Part shown: positions 51,301 to 62,912 of the stretch, piece by piece | How positions within the stretch are numbered: the stretch's first letter is position 1 | Layout of the letters: each line of letters starts with the position of its first letter | Source: Sphagnum compactum | Lineage: Eukaryota; Bryophyta; Sphagnopsida; Sphagnales | Assembly (NCBI GenBank): GCA_965153455.1 | Contig: OZ234494.1 | Span: 4,526,001-4,590,000, forward strand | Direction: 5' to 3' | DNA: 64,000 nt | Notes under the pieces: generated by a model | What the model saw: only the letters and a program-made list of their open reading frames with translations | What the model was told of the DNA's origin: nothing | Database searches by the model: none | Translations under genes and position numbers: made by a program

Positions 51301-54076
51301 CATAGTCAACAAGCACCAAGCTGATGGTATCATGCTCTTGGGAGCTTGCTGTCATCATTTGAAAGGTTTGGACATTGTTTACCTGCATGCAGATTAATCC
51401 TCTGGCAGAGACATCAGATGGTCGCATTGTTGCAGCAGATGCAAAACTCAACTTTGATGACAATGCTGCATTTCGTCAAAAGGAAATATTTGCAATGCGT
51501 GACACAACTCAAGAAGATCCTCGGGAGGTATGCATGAGAGGTTACAGAGAGTGATGTGATGAGCATAAAGAGTAGAATCTAAGAAAAGGTGAACCACACT
51601 TGGGACTATGCTATGTTCAGTAGGCTGACACCAGTATCATCTTGTCTTAGCCCCATGTTGTAACATCACTGACTTCAAGAAGAGGGTAAATGTTTGTCCT
51701 CCTGCATTCTGCCCATGTCTCTTTTGTTGTGTCTGTTGGCCCTCAAACAAGCAGATGTAGACCCAGGTAAAACAAAATCATCATGCTTTTGGTTGGGACA
51801 GGTTGCAGCTGCAGAAGTAGACTTGAACTACATTGGACTGGATGGTGAAATTGGATGTATGGTGAATGGAGCCGGCCTTGCAATGGCCACCATGGATATC
51901 ATCAAACTCAGTGGTGGCACACCTGCAAATTTCCTGGATGTTGGTGGCAACGCATCTGAGACCCAGGCATACTTCCACTTTTGTCAAATGCTCAGTTTAC
52001 TGCTTGATCCCCATCGAAATTAGAAAGATTCTCTGTTGCAGAGTTCCATCATCACAATTGTTCAGATTGTTCAAAGATGGACACTCTTCACTGTGAGGCA
52101 AAGGCTTTTGGCATGGAAAGGACTTGTCCTTGATGTTCTCATATGGCATATTGCCTTCATTTGACTTCAGGATGAGTCACAGCATTCTTCAGATGCGTCC
52201 TTTTAAGGCAAATTGCCAGCATAGAATTTCAATGTGACTTTTGTGACTGGAAATCAACTAGTGATAGCATAGTATTCACTTCCAAATGTGCACTATGGCA
52301 CCAATATTATCATTGTGCAAAAAATCACTTGTGTTCAGTTTTTGTGAAGGATGAATGGAGTTCAGTCCTTGTTCCACAATTGATAGGAATATATTAAAGA
52401 TGTGCAGGTGGTGGAGGCATTCAAGATATTGACTGGTGACCCAAAAGTTAAAGCAATTTTGGTAAATATATTTGGTGGCATCATGAAATGTGATGTTATT
52501 GCAAGTGGGATTGTCAATGCTGCCAAGCAGGTATATTTTGTTCCACTCTCATTCCTAATGTGCTTTGTTTGATCTGCATTGAATTCACTTGATGGAACCT
52601 GTAATATTGAAGAAATTTGTTCAACATTTTAACTGGTACTCCTAGATGGTTCTTTGACTATCGCAGCCTATATATGTGCAGGTGAAGCTGGAAGTTCCAT
52701 TAATTGTGCGCCTGGAGGGCACAAATGTTGAGCTTGGCAAAACTATCCTCAAGGTACTTGTCCATTTGTAATATGTTTCTGATTTTTTCTGTTCATTAAA
52801 GCTTTGTGCACATTGCGTGTTCAGTGTGCCAGACCAAACCAGTACAGCTTGATCAAGTCCTCAATTTGTCCCCAGGTGGACCAAAGCAGAGTACTGCATC
52901 CAAGTAATCACCAGTGGTGTGCTTAAAGGATGGTATGGGGTGTAGGAGGCCTCAGTCACAGCCCTCTATGAAGGCCTCTCTCTCCTTAGATGCTTGTTTT
53001 GTACAGAGGGACAAGCTAAAATGGAGTGAAGTTTACACTCACAAGCTTGTGGCAGCCTGACTGGGACATATTGTCTTTTACTATTAGCTATGTCTCTTGA
53101 GTGCTAGCCAACATAACAACTGAGTCTTCCTGTTGCTTCCAGAAATGTGACAGTAATTCAGGACCTAGATCTAACGGCTTACCGAAAAATTTGGGTGGAT
53201 TGTCATATACTTCTCTACACCCACTGTTGGGAGTTGATAAAGTTTCATGGCAGCTTGTGGCTGCTTTCAATGATGAAGGCAATAGTCTGACACTTTGTGA
53301 GTGACTCTCATAAGGTTAATGACCCCACTCATACTCATATTACGTTCTATGTGTTATTGTGGAGTTTTCTCTGCAATCTGTTAGATATATAATCTGTTAA
53401 TTGTGCCTTTTGAGTGCCAGTCAACATCATGACTGTGTCTTTTCATTGCTTCCAGAAATGTGACAGAAACTGAGGACACAGATTTTACATAATTGCCCGC
53501 CTTCAGTTTTAAGCAGCTTCTGGGCTATCTGTCTATGCCCACTGCCAAAGTCAGTGGGTATTAATGGCAGGTCATCACTGCCATTCATGATGACAATTAC
53601 AGACTGATACTTTGTGACTGACAATCCTAAGGTTATGATCAAACTTGTGCTTTTAGTGTTTTTGTTTAGCTGGGGTGTGTAAGTGTAAGGGGTGTGTGGG
53701 GGAAGGGCCTGTTCCGAAGTGACACTGGAAGCTATGATCTTATTGATTTTAAGTAGCAGGCAATAGAGTAATGCCTAATGTGTTCCAAGGTTATCCTCTG
53801 CATGTTACAGCTGTCTCAGGGACAGATGGAAGGTATCCTGAGAAGTTTATATGTGTTTGGAATGACCCTTTATTGTGTTGTGAATGTTTGGGTTTTTAAG
53901 GTTCAATATGTGCTGATTTCTTAAGGGAAATTTATGATCCAGATTTGATAAGAGGTGTTGTGAGCACAGTTAAATTGGCTCAGGGAATTGTTTTGCAGGA
54001 AAGTGGAATGACCATCATCACAGCAGAAGACCTTGATGATGCTGCCAAGAAGGCTGTCAAGGCTTTGAAGCATTGA
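48375..54076 (+). CDS. SUCLA2: Succinyl-CoA ligase (ADP-forming) beta subunit, mitochondrial
   Basis: TCA-cycle enzyme subunit: binds the nucleotide and, with the alpha subunit, converts succinyl-CoA to succinate with ATP formation in the mitochondrial matrix. Twelve exons: 48375-48539, 49147-49257, 49434-49545, 50226-50290, 50580-50657, 50808-50882, 51025-51177, 51393-51527, 51802-51966, 52408-52530, 52682-52753, 53999-54076. All phases join, giving 443 residues. The first about 45 residues ([20 protein letters not shown]) are Arg/Ala-rich, a mitochondrial presequence, before LNVHEYQGAKLM. ATP-grasp motif [10 protein letters not shown], then [41 protein letters not shown], and the ligase domain with [16 protein letters not shown] and FGGIMKCD are all intact. 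The start is the first in-frame ATG. One intron (after 51966) begins GC instead of GT. Two introns contain tandem duplications. Looks fully functional. Confidence 0.96.
48655..49100. repeat. ~240 bp tandem duplication in intron 1
   Basis: Two copies share TTTGAGATCTTTGACCTATG, GGAGTCTGAATGTGTAG, CATTCAGATG and ATTTGGCCTAAGGTAA (about 48695-48862 and 48935-49105). They are diverged, and the second ends close to exon 2. Confidence 0.85.
53095..53645. repeat. ~310 bp tandem duplication in the last intron
   Basis: Diverged copies share TTGAGTGC(T/C)AG(C/T)CAACAT, TTGCTTCCAGAAATGTGACA and ACTTTGTGA(G/C)TGAC, starting near 53097 and 53409. The intron (52754-53998) is the longest of the gene, apparently enlarged by this event. 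Confidence 0.8.
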
Positions 54077-55224
54077 CTGGAGTGCTTCACTGTAGGTGCT
54101 CTGTGATAGGCATGAGGTCTGCAGGTAACTTTTGTCCTACAATGTGGTGGATGGACATTCTTGTCATATGTCATGTCATAAAGAGAAACTAAAAGGCCTA
54201 GCTGTCTGTTTCTTATGCAGTCCTTCTCAAGCCCATTGCCAAGCTCTTAGGACTATGACTTCAGGGTCTCGTAATATTGTAATAATTTTGGTCACCTCAT
54301 TAGATTTTTACTATTGTGGCTGCGTTTGCAGCCACTATAGTAATCAGATTTCAACTATTCTGACCAGTAATTTGAATTCTGATTGATTTGCAATGGATGG
54401 ATTTTCCTTTCCCAAAATGACCTCTTGTTCTGTTAGCACATACCCTTCGCCTATTAACTCTTGTATAGAAATGGCAATGGTTAATAGAGATGGATAAGAT
54501 CAGGTACACCAGTTGCAGTAAAATGGCCTGTACACTACACAGTGGATGGAGCACAGTCTTCAAATAGCCAGAAAATGGGTTTGGACCAGTGTTGTGTTGG
54601 GATTGATTTTTAAGAGAACATACAGTCCTGGGTATGATATATTTTATAACTTTGGGAACCCTTTTGGGTAAGGTTTTGAATTTTATTTTTTTTAATTCAG
54701 AGCCTTGGGGTATAGTTCAATTTGTTTTTTTCAACTCATGATGGTTATTGGGTATAGGGTTTATGGTTTTGAAATGGATGTGGTTTTGGGTACAGTTAGG
54801 ATTTAGGGTTATGATTTAAAGAGAAGCACATACATAGAGAAATTGAATAGACAAAAATTGGACCTAATAAAGAAAATTGAGATGCACAAACCCAAAGTGA
54901 GGGAGAAACTCTAAATCTCTAATAGTATTCATTTAAGGCACTGAAACCTGGTCCTTGGGGTTTCCTCCACTGAAAATAAGTGACCTCCTTGTGGAGGAAT
55001 GGTTCATAGGTAAAGGTCTTGATTGAGGTCCTAATATTTAGATTTGGTTAGATTGAGATTCTAATATTTAGATCCAGTCAGATTCTTGATACTCAAATCC
55101 AGAATCCGCGATTTTAACACTTGGATCTGGGTACCTGCACAACACTGGTTTGGAGTTTGGACCTGCACACAATGGATTATGGAAAGGAGGAAAATTTGGA
55201 ATGGTCTAAACTGCAAGGCTCAAT

Positions 55225-55355
55225 AAAAACAATGACTTCTTCTTATTGGCCAGCCATAATGGTTGGCCCAGGTGGCAGCATTTAAATGGTTCCTCACCTT
55301 ATATTGTCCAATATTTCATGTTTACGGGTGGGGGTTGGGGAAACAATTAACACTC
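55225..55355. repeat. Dispersed repeat copy B (partner at 11.3 kb)
   Basis: Matches 11310-11445 along its length, including TATATTGTCCAATATTTCAT and GAAACAATTAACACTCTAT-type sequence. Confidence 0.6.
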
Positions 55356-55554
55356 TATCCAGTTAGATGGTACCTAGCTACCGCTTTCAGGGACAGAGAT
55401 TTTTTCTGACAATTTTTTTCCTTTTTTTGACAAAAACCTTGGATAATTGTGTTTTCCTCGAGTAGACTCAACAAATTTTGCTAGTTTTTTTTAAATCCCC
55501 AATTTTGTGATATCACAAAAAAGAAAATTTAAACACTGGTCGGGATTCATGGCC

Positions 55555-55605
55555 CACCATGCAAGTAAGTGATCATGGGTTCAATTCCCCTAGAGGCTAT
55601 GCTAA
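55555..55605 (+). repeat. tRNA-derived SINE-like segment
   Basis: CCACCATGCAAGTAAGTGATCATGGGTTCAATTCCCCTAG resembles the anticodon-arm to T-arm half of a tRNA; GGTTCAATTCC fits the polymerase III B box exactly. The 5' half and acceptor stem are not recognisable, so this is read as a SINE head or relic rather than a tRNA gene. Confidence 0.45.
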
Positions 55606-56579
55606 ATTTTAGTTGGAGTAGGTACCTATGTACTGGTAGGTAGCCTGGTTTGCCCTGAAGACCATGAAATGTCCATATGGTTAAAAAGCTCATATATTGT
55701 TGAGTAGTGTAGCATGTGCCATTAGCCCAAGTGTGAACTGGTTACCCAACTAATTTTTCCTCTCAAATTTATCTTTTTAATTTAATTGAATTTCCAACAA
55801 CAAAAATTTCTCAAAATTCAACATCTCTCACTAGGGTAGCCTGACCGATCACTGAACACTTAAGCACTCAGAGCAAAATAGCAGCCAATCAAGTGTTTGG
55901 TTCGTCCTACTATTCCAAGACTTTTTGTAAATTTGCTCTGGGTGCATCCATAGCCATTTAGATCGCATCAAATGGTTGAGAAATGATAGAAATATGCCCA
56001 TTCAAAGTATGGGTCCTTTAAAAGCTGGAAAAGGTACAAAGCAAACACATGGGTGACTGATCAGCAAACACATCACAGTACATGATCAATCTTCAATTTG
56101 TCGACAAGTGGACAACATGATGCTCGTTTTCAAACTAGATGGATGCCAACACTAAATGGATTCATACAAAACAGTTCATCAGGCATGAAGGCCAAGATTA
56201 AAATTTTCAAAATGGGACCAATCTACGATCATAGCAAAAAAGTTGTTCCATTAACCCTAATTTTCTAAACTAAAATGGGCGCTGCAAACTTAAGGTTTAA
56301 TTTCTCTCCTATGCACTTAGGGTTTTAGTTTCTCTCCTATGCATTGCAATAGGAGTTTGCTGAGTTTGTTGTTGTTCAATGTCGTTGGAGACGCTAGTGT
56401 TGTTGAGACACTCCCTCCCTTGGTGTGCTTTGTGGTTTTTATGTTGGACCAAAGATCTTTCTCAACCTATCCCGGAATCATTGCCAAGCTTGCAATTTCT
56501 TTCAACATTTCTTTCTACTCATGGGACCTCACTAACTTATTGTTCATGTTTGTGCAGGTTATGAAACAAGGGACGATTG

Positions 56580-57290
56580 AAGGCTCTGGAGTTATTTTAT
56601 TATCTCTTTTCCTTAGCGTTGAAGCTTTCTCTCTCTCTCCCTAGAGTTGAAGCTTTCTCTCTTTCTGTTGCAATACATCCCGAGGGTGTGCACGTTCTTT
56701 CCCCTCTATCGAATATTTCTCTCTGTTTCCCCTTTGTCAAATATTTTTTCTCTCTCCCCCTAGCCATCACTCTCTCTCTCCCCCCTCTTTGTTGCAATGT
56801 CTCCTGAACCTACGTGTGTTTTCTCCCCTCAACAAAAGCCCTTTTTCTCTCTCTAACCATCACTCTCACTTTTTCCCTAGCATTGAAACTTTTTGTCTCC
56901 TCTTTGTTGTAACTCATCTCGGGGGTGCGCGCGCTCTCCCTTCTATTGAATCTCCCCCTCTCTCTAGCCATCGCTCTCTCTCTCCTCTCTATTACAACGC
57001 ATCCCAGGGGTGCGTCTCTCTCTTTCCCCTCTACTGAATCTTCGTCTCTCTCTAACCATTGCTCTCTTTCTCCTTTTTGTTGCAACACATCCTGGAGGTT
57101 TGTCTCTTTCTTTCCCCTCTACTGAATCTCCTTTCTCTTTGGCCATCACTCTCTCTCTCTCCTTTTTGTTGCAATGCATCCTTGGGGTGTGCTCTTTCTT
57201 TCCCCTCTATTGAATCTTTCTCTTCCCTCACGTTGAAACTCTCACTCTTTCCTTGGCCATTGCCTCTTTTTCTCTCTACAGCAACTTACA
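56580..57290. repeat. CT-rich minisatellite, 85-120 bp units
   Basis: Six diverged units start around 56667, 56788, 56907, 56992, 57078 and 57167, each with TTGTTGCAA(T/C)(G/A)CATCC, then GGGGTGTGC, then TCTCTCTTTCCCCTCTA(C/T)TGAATCT. The first two periods are about 120 bp and the later ones about 86-89 bp. Open frames on both strands here are by-products of the repeat. Confidence 0.88.
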
Positions 57291-59395
57291 GATAAATATG
57301 TGCATGTATACGCACATTCAAATGTGTACATATATGTATACATGTGCGACATAATTGCATTTATACATATTTTTATCAAATTTGTGTACACATATTTCCC
57401 TTATAAAAATTTAGATACCATAAAAAGGTTTGACGGACCAATGTGACAAATTGATTTGACAGATCAAGTGAAAATTATGAGACACCATTACTCACAAAAA
57501 GGCCTCCAATTTGTAATTACCAATATTTTTGGTTTAAAAATTTTTGGGCCAAACCTTGGCGAAATGGAAATAGAATGGCACTTATTTCTCTTTTATGTAA
57601 TTCAAGCATAAAACAGTCCTTGATTTTTTAACAAAGGACTAGTAAAATTATGAAACCCACAAAGGTTTTTAGGCACAAAAGGAGGGGTGCATATGAGGAA
57701 TCATTGAGTATGTTTTTTGGTCACCCCTTGAAGCTTTAAGGACATTATTATTATTTTAAATTGGATGCACTTAGAAGGGCTGAATTTTTTAAAAAAAGAA
57801 ATACACAAGCCTATTGAACTTCTTGCATATATCAGTAATGGACATTCAAGGCTAGACCATACTTTGGAAAACTTTGGGTAACATATCCCAAGTGTTTATG
57901 TACAGTGTTAGTATGGATGTTTGGTAGGAATATTGGTCACCAAACAAAGGATTTTTTTAAAGAAGGCAATCGACTTTATATTACATTTGATTTGGTCTTT
58001 ATAATTACAAGCCAAACATGGCTTGTATAATTTTAAAAATAGCCAAGGTTACAAAATCAAGCAAACTAAGGTCCCTAGTTTAGATACATTTCTATATGGG
58101 ATTTTTACACAAGGATGGATTTTCTCCCATAATTTTTGTAACCTTACATACTGGAATCATTGATAATATTATTTATGTACTGCCTGAGACAATCTTAAAT
58201 ACCAGTTAGCAAGATTGGCTTATTACGAAAATCTTTATGTTGGAAGAGGAGTGACTAGCAAGGATGTGCAGGGTACAATTAGTTATTTTGACGGCTATTT
58301 ATTATAGCTAGTCATCACTTTCCATTTGGTTCTACCAAAAAACCCCAAGGTAATCACATTTACTGGAATTTGCTCAAGTAGTCACAAGAAAGCAATTTAT
58401 TCAAGCCTTTGTAAACTTCTACATTTGGTGGAAGGATTTGATTGAAGGCATTGGTCTATGCAACTTGAAACAAGGTCTTTATAAAGCAAGGGGATAGTGT
58501 GCACTCTTGGTCTTGCAAACTCTGGTTTCTACAACAAAAGGTTGTGGTATCCAAAGGTCTAAAAATCAGTGAACTCCTACTAGGTTTCACACACTATTGT
58601 TGGCCAAAATGTCCATCAATGAACATGTAACATTATAAAAGGCTAGATATATAATATTTGTGTAAACTTTAGGCACTAAAAATGGAATAGGTGAATGGAT
58701 CACCGTATCGTGCGGTGGTTTTTCTATGATTTGGCTATTGAAACACATTTTTTGTAGGTTTGTAGGACATTGATAACAAGTTAAAGTGGTTGTAAACACT
58801 TGGTATTCCTCATTATCTATTAACTTCATGTTTGTGGCTCTAGTGGGATGGGACAAGGTGAGGCCAACTTTGTTCACAAGTCCTGTAAAAATGTTGTTGC
58901 AGGCAAAAGAAAATTGGGTTTGGAGGATAGTTGATTACATCCCCTTTCCTTCCTTTATTCCATTATGATTTTCTAATAGATATTTTATATTTTGGCAATA
59001 TCATGACTCAATAGCAACCTTACAAATGGTATTACTATAAGGCATAAATTTGGTGGCATAGTTTAAATCTAATGGTAATCAAGGATTACCACAACTTGTG
59101 GCCAATCTCTTTTCTATTTGGTTAAAATATGTTGAAATACATGTTTTGGAAAAAGAGGCGGTGTTGATTTCGTGTAGCCAAACAACTTGCATGTTGGACA
59201 AATACTTCATAAAAAGATATGCTGTAAGTTTAATTTTTACACAATATGTATTGTGTGAAAATGCAAGGTTGGTTTTAGCAATGATCCTTTTTAGATCCTC
59301 AAAGATGGTATCCAGATTTTTGGACAGTAAGCAGGACATCTACTGTAAATAGTTTCTTCTTTGATTTTTTGCAAATAAAACTTTAAATGATCAAT
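57291..59395. other. Intergenic, possibly decayed element, no gene assigned
   Basis: Moderately AT-rich with scattered short open frames (for example 58587-58877 minus and 59079-59339 minus) that match nothing I recognise. Stops are frequent in all frames. Confidence 0.5.
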
Positions 59396-59404
59396 AGAAA
59401 TTGA

Positions 59405-59690
59405 TCAAAAAGATTTTTATCTCTCTCCTTGGCATTGAAGTTCTCTCTCTTTCTTTCCTTTCTATTATAGTGCATTTGGGGGTGTGCTCTCTCTTTCCCC
59501 TCTGCCAAAGCTCTTTTTTTATTCTCTCTCTCTTTTGCCATCACTTCCTTTCTCTCTCCCTTTTGTTGAAGTTCTTTTTTTCCTTGGCCACTTTCTTTTC
59601 CTTTCCCTAGCCATCATTTTTTTGTTCACTTTAAGCCAATATTATTTCTCTTTTTCTCTTCCTTCTATCCAAGTTCTTTGAACTCTAACC
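59405..59690. repeat. Second CT-rich minisatellite copy
   Basis: Shares TTGGCATTGAAG, TCTCTCTTTCCCCTCT and GGGGTGTGCTCTCTCTTTC with the 56.6-57.3 kb array, which lies about 2.1 kb away in the same orientation. Confidence 0.8.
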
Positions 59691-60500
59691 TCTTTTTTTT
59701 TTGTCTCTTGTATCTGTTGTAATTATCCAAGCTCGAACTAGAGCTTTGTTCTTTTCATTCCGTCTCAATTCTCCCGAGTTCCACCCATTCACTATCTATC
59801 TTATCTTCTTGGCTCTCCCCCACATCCTACTACAACCCCCCACCCCCCACATCCTACTGAAACTTGCAGCTTATTAATCAATGAAAGGCTGGGGTAACCT
59901 TGCTTGAACATGATTTTTTACAAGCATCCTTGCCTTTGCCCTTGTTTTAGCTTATGATTGTGCAGTTGTTGAAATGCACATGTTGACGCCTTTGTACCCT
60001 AAAAAATGGGCTTTGAAACTAGATTGGAAGTTTTAGTGAATTTTGTTGTTTGCTTCCTTAATTGCAAGTGTTGACCAAGCTCGGTTGAAATCTGCTCTAT
60101 GTCATTTCTCAACTAGCTTTTGAGCTACTATGTCTACAACATTTTGTAAATATGTTGCACGCCTTTTCTTTATTTCCTCCTTTTCTTGTTTCCTTTATTC
60201 TCTATTATTTCTACTTATTTGTCCATAGCTTTTTGTCACAAAATTTGCTTGAATATTCATCAAAAGTAACAACATGGGACTGACTATAGTCAATTAACGG
60301 CTTTTTGTTGTATGTTTTTCTTGTAGGCAGATGTGGGAGGGACAACAAATTTTGAAGGCAAATTGGAATTAAAACTCTTGTAAAATGAAGCAATTCCCTT
60401 TCAGATGCATTTGCAAGTTCACATAAATTAATTGTGTAATTTAATGTACCTTCTATTCATGTATTTTATATGACATCAGGACTTGTAGGCTCTTCCACAT
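59691..60500. other. Intergenic, nothing recognised
   Basis: T- and C-rich DNA with no supportable coding frame. A C-rich stretch (CCCCCCACCCCCCACATCC) lies near 59838. Confidence 0.5.
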
Positions 60501-60519
60501 AATACTTTGGTAGTTGTTC

Positions 60520-61923
60520 CTACCCCTCAACATCAGTTCTAGTTGTAGCAATGTCATCTATAATGGTGGCTATGTTGATTAACTTTGTAGTTACTCCATC
60601 TTCACCCCAGCCTTTAGTATCATTAATTGTTTCATCAGAGTTTTCTTCATTGTCCTCATCTAATGTGTTGTTGTTGCGATTAGCAGCATAGAGTTCACTG
60701 GGCTTAGTCTTTCCATCCATAGCCTTGGGATTAAAAGGCCAAATTCCTGAAACCTGAAACCCACTCTTGATGTTTCTTTTGGACAAAGCTACATCTAATG
60801 CCTTATCTACCCATGCTACAAGTGTAACCTTGTCTGGCTCATTACAATTATTTTTAACCATGCTATTATTTTTCTTTTCTTAGAGATGTTTTGAAGGGTT
60901 TTAAATAGTTCACATCTAAAGGCTGCAAGGCTGGGAGGTGTGTGAAGGTAAAGTAATCATATCTAGACCAAACTATTGTACATTTTTTATTGCCTCTAAG
61001 CTAACATGTGAACCATGTCCATTTAAAGCTAATATATGACAATTGCTTGGAGAGATACCACCTAAGATTAACCTCTTGAAAATTGATAGAAACATTTTGA
61101 ATAAAAAATTTGTCATCCATGTTTTGGTATGGACTGCCATACATTTTCTAGGTTTGCAATGCACAATGTAATCACCTCTAATTCTTTCACCTTGGAATAT
61201 GCAAAACCTTAACCATATGGATCCCCCTGCTACATTCACTACACAATTGATGGTCAGTCATTCTTTAGATTTAAGGATAGTGTTATACACTTGATGAAAT
61301 CCTTTTTTTGCTATAACTCTAGCTCTTAATGAGCTCCGTACTTGAATCCTAGTCTCATCATAGTTCCATATGTGATCTGGCCTATGTTGATGTTGGGTGT
61401 ACAAGGATGTCAAGTTTTGGTAGAACAAGTTGCAAGAATTAGCGATCAAACCTTGGGCTCTATTAATGTCGAGTCTTTCAACAAGACGAATGTTCAACTG
61501 TGGATTCTTGTGTTCAAACCAATACCACCATGAGTCCCCATGCAGCCCATTTTGAAAGTCACTTTTGCCACCTTCCATTTGAGTTATTGTAATGTTATGT
61601 AAAAGCCACATTCCTGCACACTCAAAACCCATGCAACAATAATTTCATCATCTTCTTTATCAATACACCTGGTGGTCCAATTTTCCTACTTTTCGTCTTC
61701 CCATGTAGGTGGTCAAAGAGTGAAATTACATGTATGCCCCAAACTTGCTAGCCCCTCGTAAAGAAGTTATGCCTCTTTCAATTGTATCCATGGCTATTTC
61801 TAATGATTCACTTGACCACTTGCCTCTTGGATTTGTAGCAAGCACCCTATTTGTTCTTGATGACCTTTGTATTGTGCTCCTAATTTTCCTAAACCCAACC
61901 TCCAAAAGCTTGGTGGAATGCAA
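60520..61923 (-). pseudogene. Pogo/Tigger-like DDE transposase, decayed
   Basis: Pieces of one protein follow each other on the minus strand in shifting frames. 61923-61726: helix-turn-helix region NPRGKWSSESLEIAMDTIER. About 61720-61640: frame-shifted linker including TTYMGRRKVGKLDHQVY and DKEDDEIIVAWVLSVQECG. 61632-61258: HGDSWWYWFEHKNPQLNIR, NRAQGL, HIWNYDETRIQ with the first catalytic Asp, ARVIAKKG. 61239-60973: NVAGGSIWLRFCIFQGERIR, KTWMTNFLF, then ILALNGHGSHVS. About 60970-60865: LDMITLPSHTS and, in another frame, LQPLDV. 60861-60520: MVKNNCNEPDKVTLVAWVDKAL and SGIWPFNPKAMDGKTKPSEL. The second catalytic Asp (normally DGHGSH) is Asn. With several frameshifts and stops, the copy cannot make active transposase. 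Terminal inverted repeats were not found. Confidence 0.88.
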
Positions 61924-62154
61924 TCAAGCTCCATTAGTGGTATTCCTTTATTTTTCTTATGTTCAGACCAAGAAAACAAGTAGTGTGTTAATTCAAGATA
62001 TTTGTGCAATCCATATTCATGTGTCAATACACTAGTGTTAATTAAATCAAAGATGTCTACAAAATGAGTCTAGTCTAAATCTTCATCTATTGTTGTTGTG
62101 CAAGTTGTAAAAGTGTATTTAATTGTATGTTGTGCTTGAGCTCAAGGAAAATTG

Positions 62155-62665
62155 TGTTAACCCATTGTTTTTGCATTCTTTCCTACTACATAGACAACTG
62201 ATTTATCTATCCAACGAGAGTAAATGAACTTGCTGAAACTTTCCTTGTAAATCTTGTCAATATATGCAATTATGCTCTCATCTTGGTGATTCTTTGTCTT
62301 GGGTAGCTCTAATGTTTCTCTTTCACAATTTGCAGCACTATGTTCTCTTTCCCTTTGCTTTGTAGCTCTTTGGTTTCTTCCTTCATGTTGCTGGGCAACT
62401 CTATGATTTCTTCTTTCACTTTGTTAAGCAATTCAATCTTCTCTTCTTTAATTAATATGCTAGAAATCTCTATACTTTCCTCGGGCATCTGTGATTTGAG
62501 CACTATTACGCTATGACATAACAACTTTAAGAATGTTTGAAGTTCTGTGCCCAAGGCCGGCCTAATTTGAAATCTGTTACGTGGGATCTTATGATCCCAT
62601 GCAAGGTTATGGCTGAGAAGCTGACAAAAAAATACAAAGAGAAACTCTCCAGTGGTTTTCTTCAT
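62155..62665 (-). pseudogene. Unrecognised decayed coding region
   Basis: From an ATG at 62665 a 118-codon frame ends at 62309. Its second half has repeated acidic/basic units (KEEKIELLNKVKEEIIELP, NMKEETKELQSKGKENI). A different frame continues as KETLELPKTKNHQDESIIAY, then IDKIYKESFSKFIYSRWIDK, to a stop near 62157, which implies a frameshift or intron. It lies upstream of the transposase remnant on the same strand and could belong to the same element. Family unknown. Confidence 0.35.
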
Positions 62666-62756
62666 TGTTTTTCATGCCCTTGAAACTTGGATGATTCCTT
62701 GGTAGAGTGTTGGTCCTGTATTGCATACAAACTCTGTTGGTTAGTAGTATTAATTC

Positions 62757-62911
62757 AGAGTTTGTCATCCAGGGAGGATTGGGAAAAGAGGTATTGTCAA
62801 GCCGCGGATTATTTGAAACAAGCTACTGGTATTGGATTGGGGTGGGAACCTTGTTCGGGTACTCCATTCTCTTCAATTTGCTATTTTGCTTCTTCCTCAA
62901 AGTCCTAGATC
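62757..62911 (+). pseudogene. Orphan exon of a PDR-type ABCG transporter
   Basis: The frame reads GGLGKEVLSSRGLFETSYWY followed by WIGVGTLFGYSILFNLLFCF and FLKVLD. This is the signature at the end of the first transmembrane domain of plant full-size ABCG (pleiotropic drug resistance) transporters, just before the linker to the second nucleotide-binding domain. The exon has an AG at 62757-62758 on its left and a perfect GTAAGT donor at 62912. No Walker motifs or other transporter exons are seen on either side within the window, so it is a gene fragment, perhaps captured by a transposon. It might alternatively be part of a gene with very long introns continuing past 64000, but upstream exons would still be missing. 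Confidence 0.65.
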
Positions 62912-62912
62912 G

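Larger units (their letters stand above)
54077..56575. other. Intergenic with dispersed repeat copies
   Basis: Contains partners of repeats seen elsewhere in the window: 55225-55355 (partner 11.3 kb) and 55730-55825 (partner 39.2 kb), plus a tRNA-like stretch at 55560-55600. No gene is supportable. A 101-codon open frame at 56339-56644 runs into the CT-rich repeat and is not recognised. Confidence 0.55.

Noticed and set aside
56339-57295. Several overlapping frames of 60-100 codons
   Set aside because: They are translations of CT-rich repeats (Ser/Leu/Pro or, on the other strand, Arg/Glu) and overlap each other on both strands.
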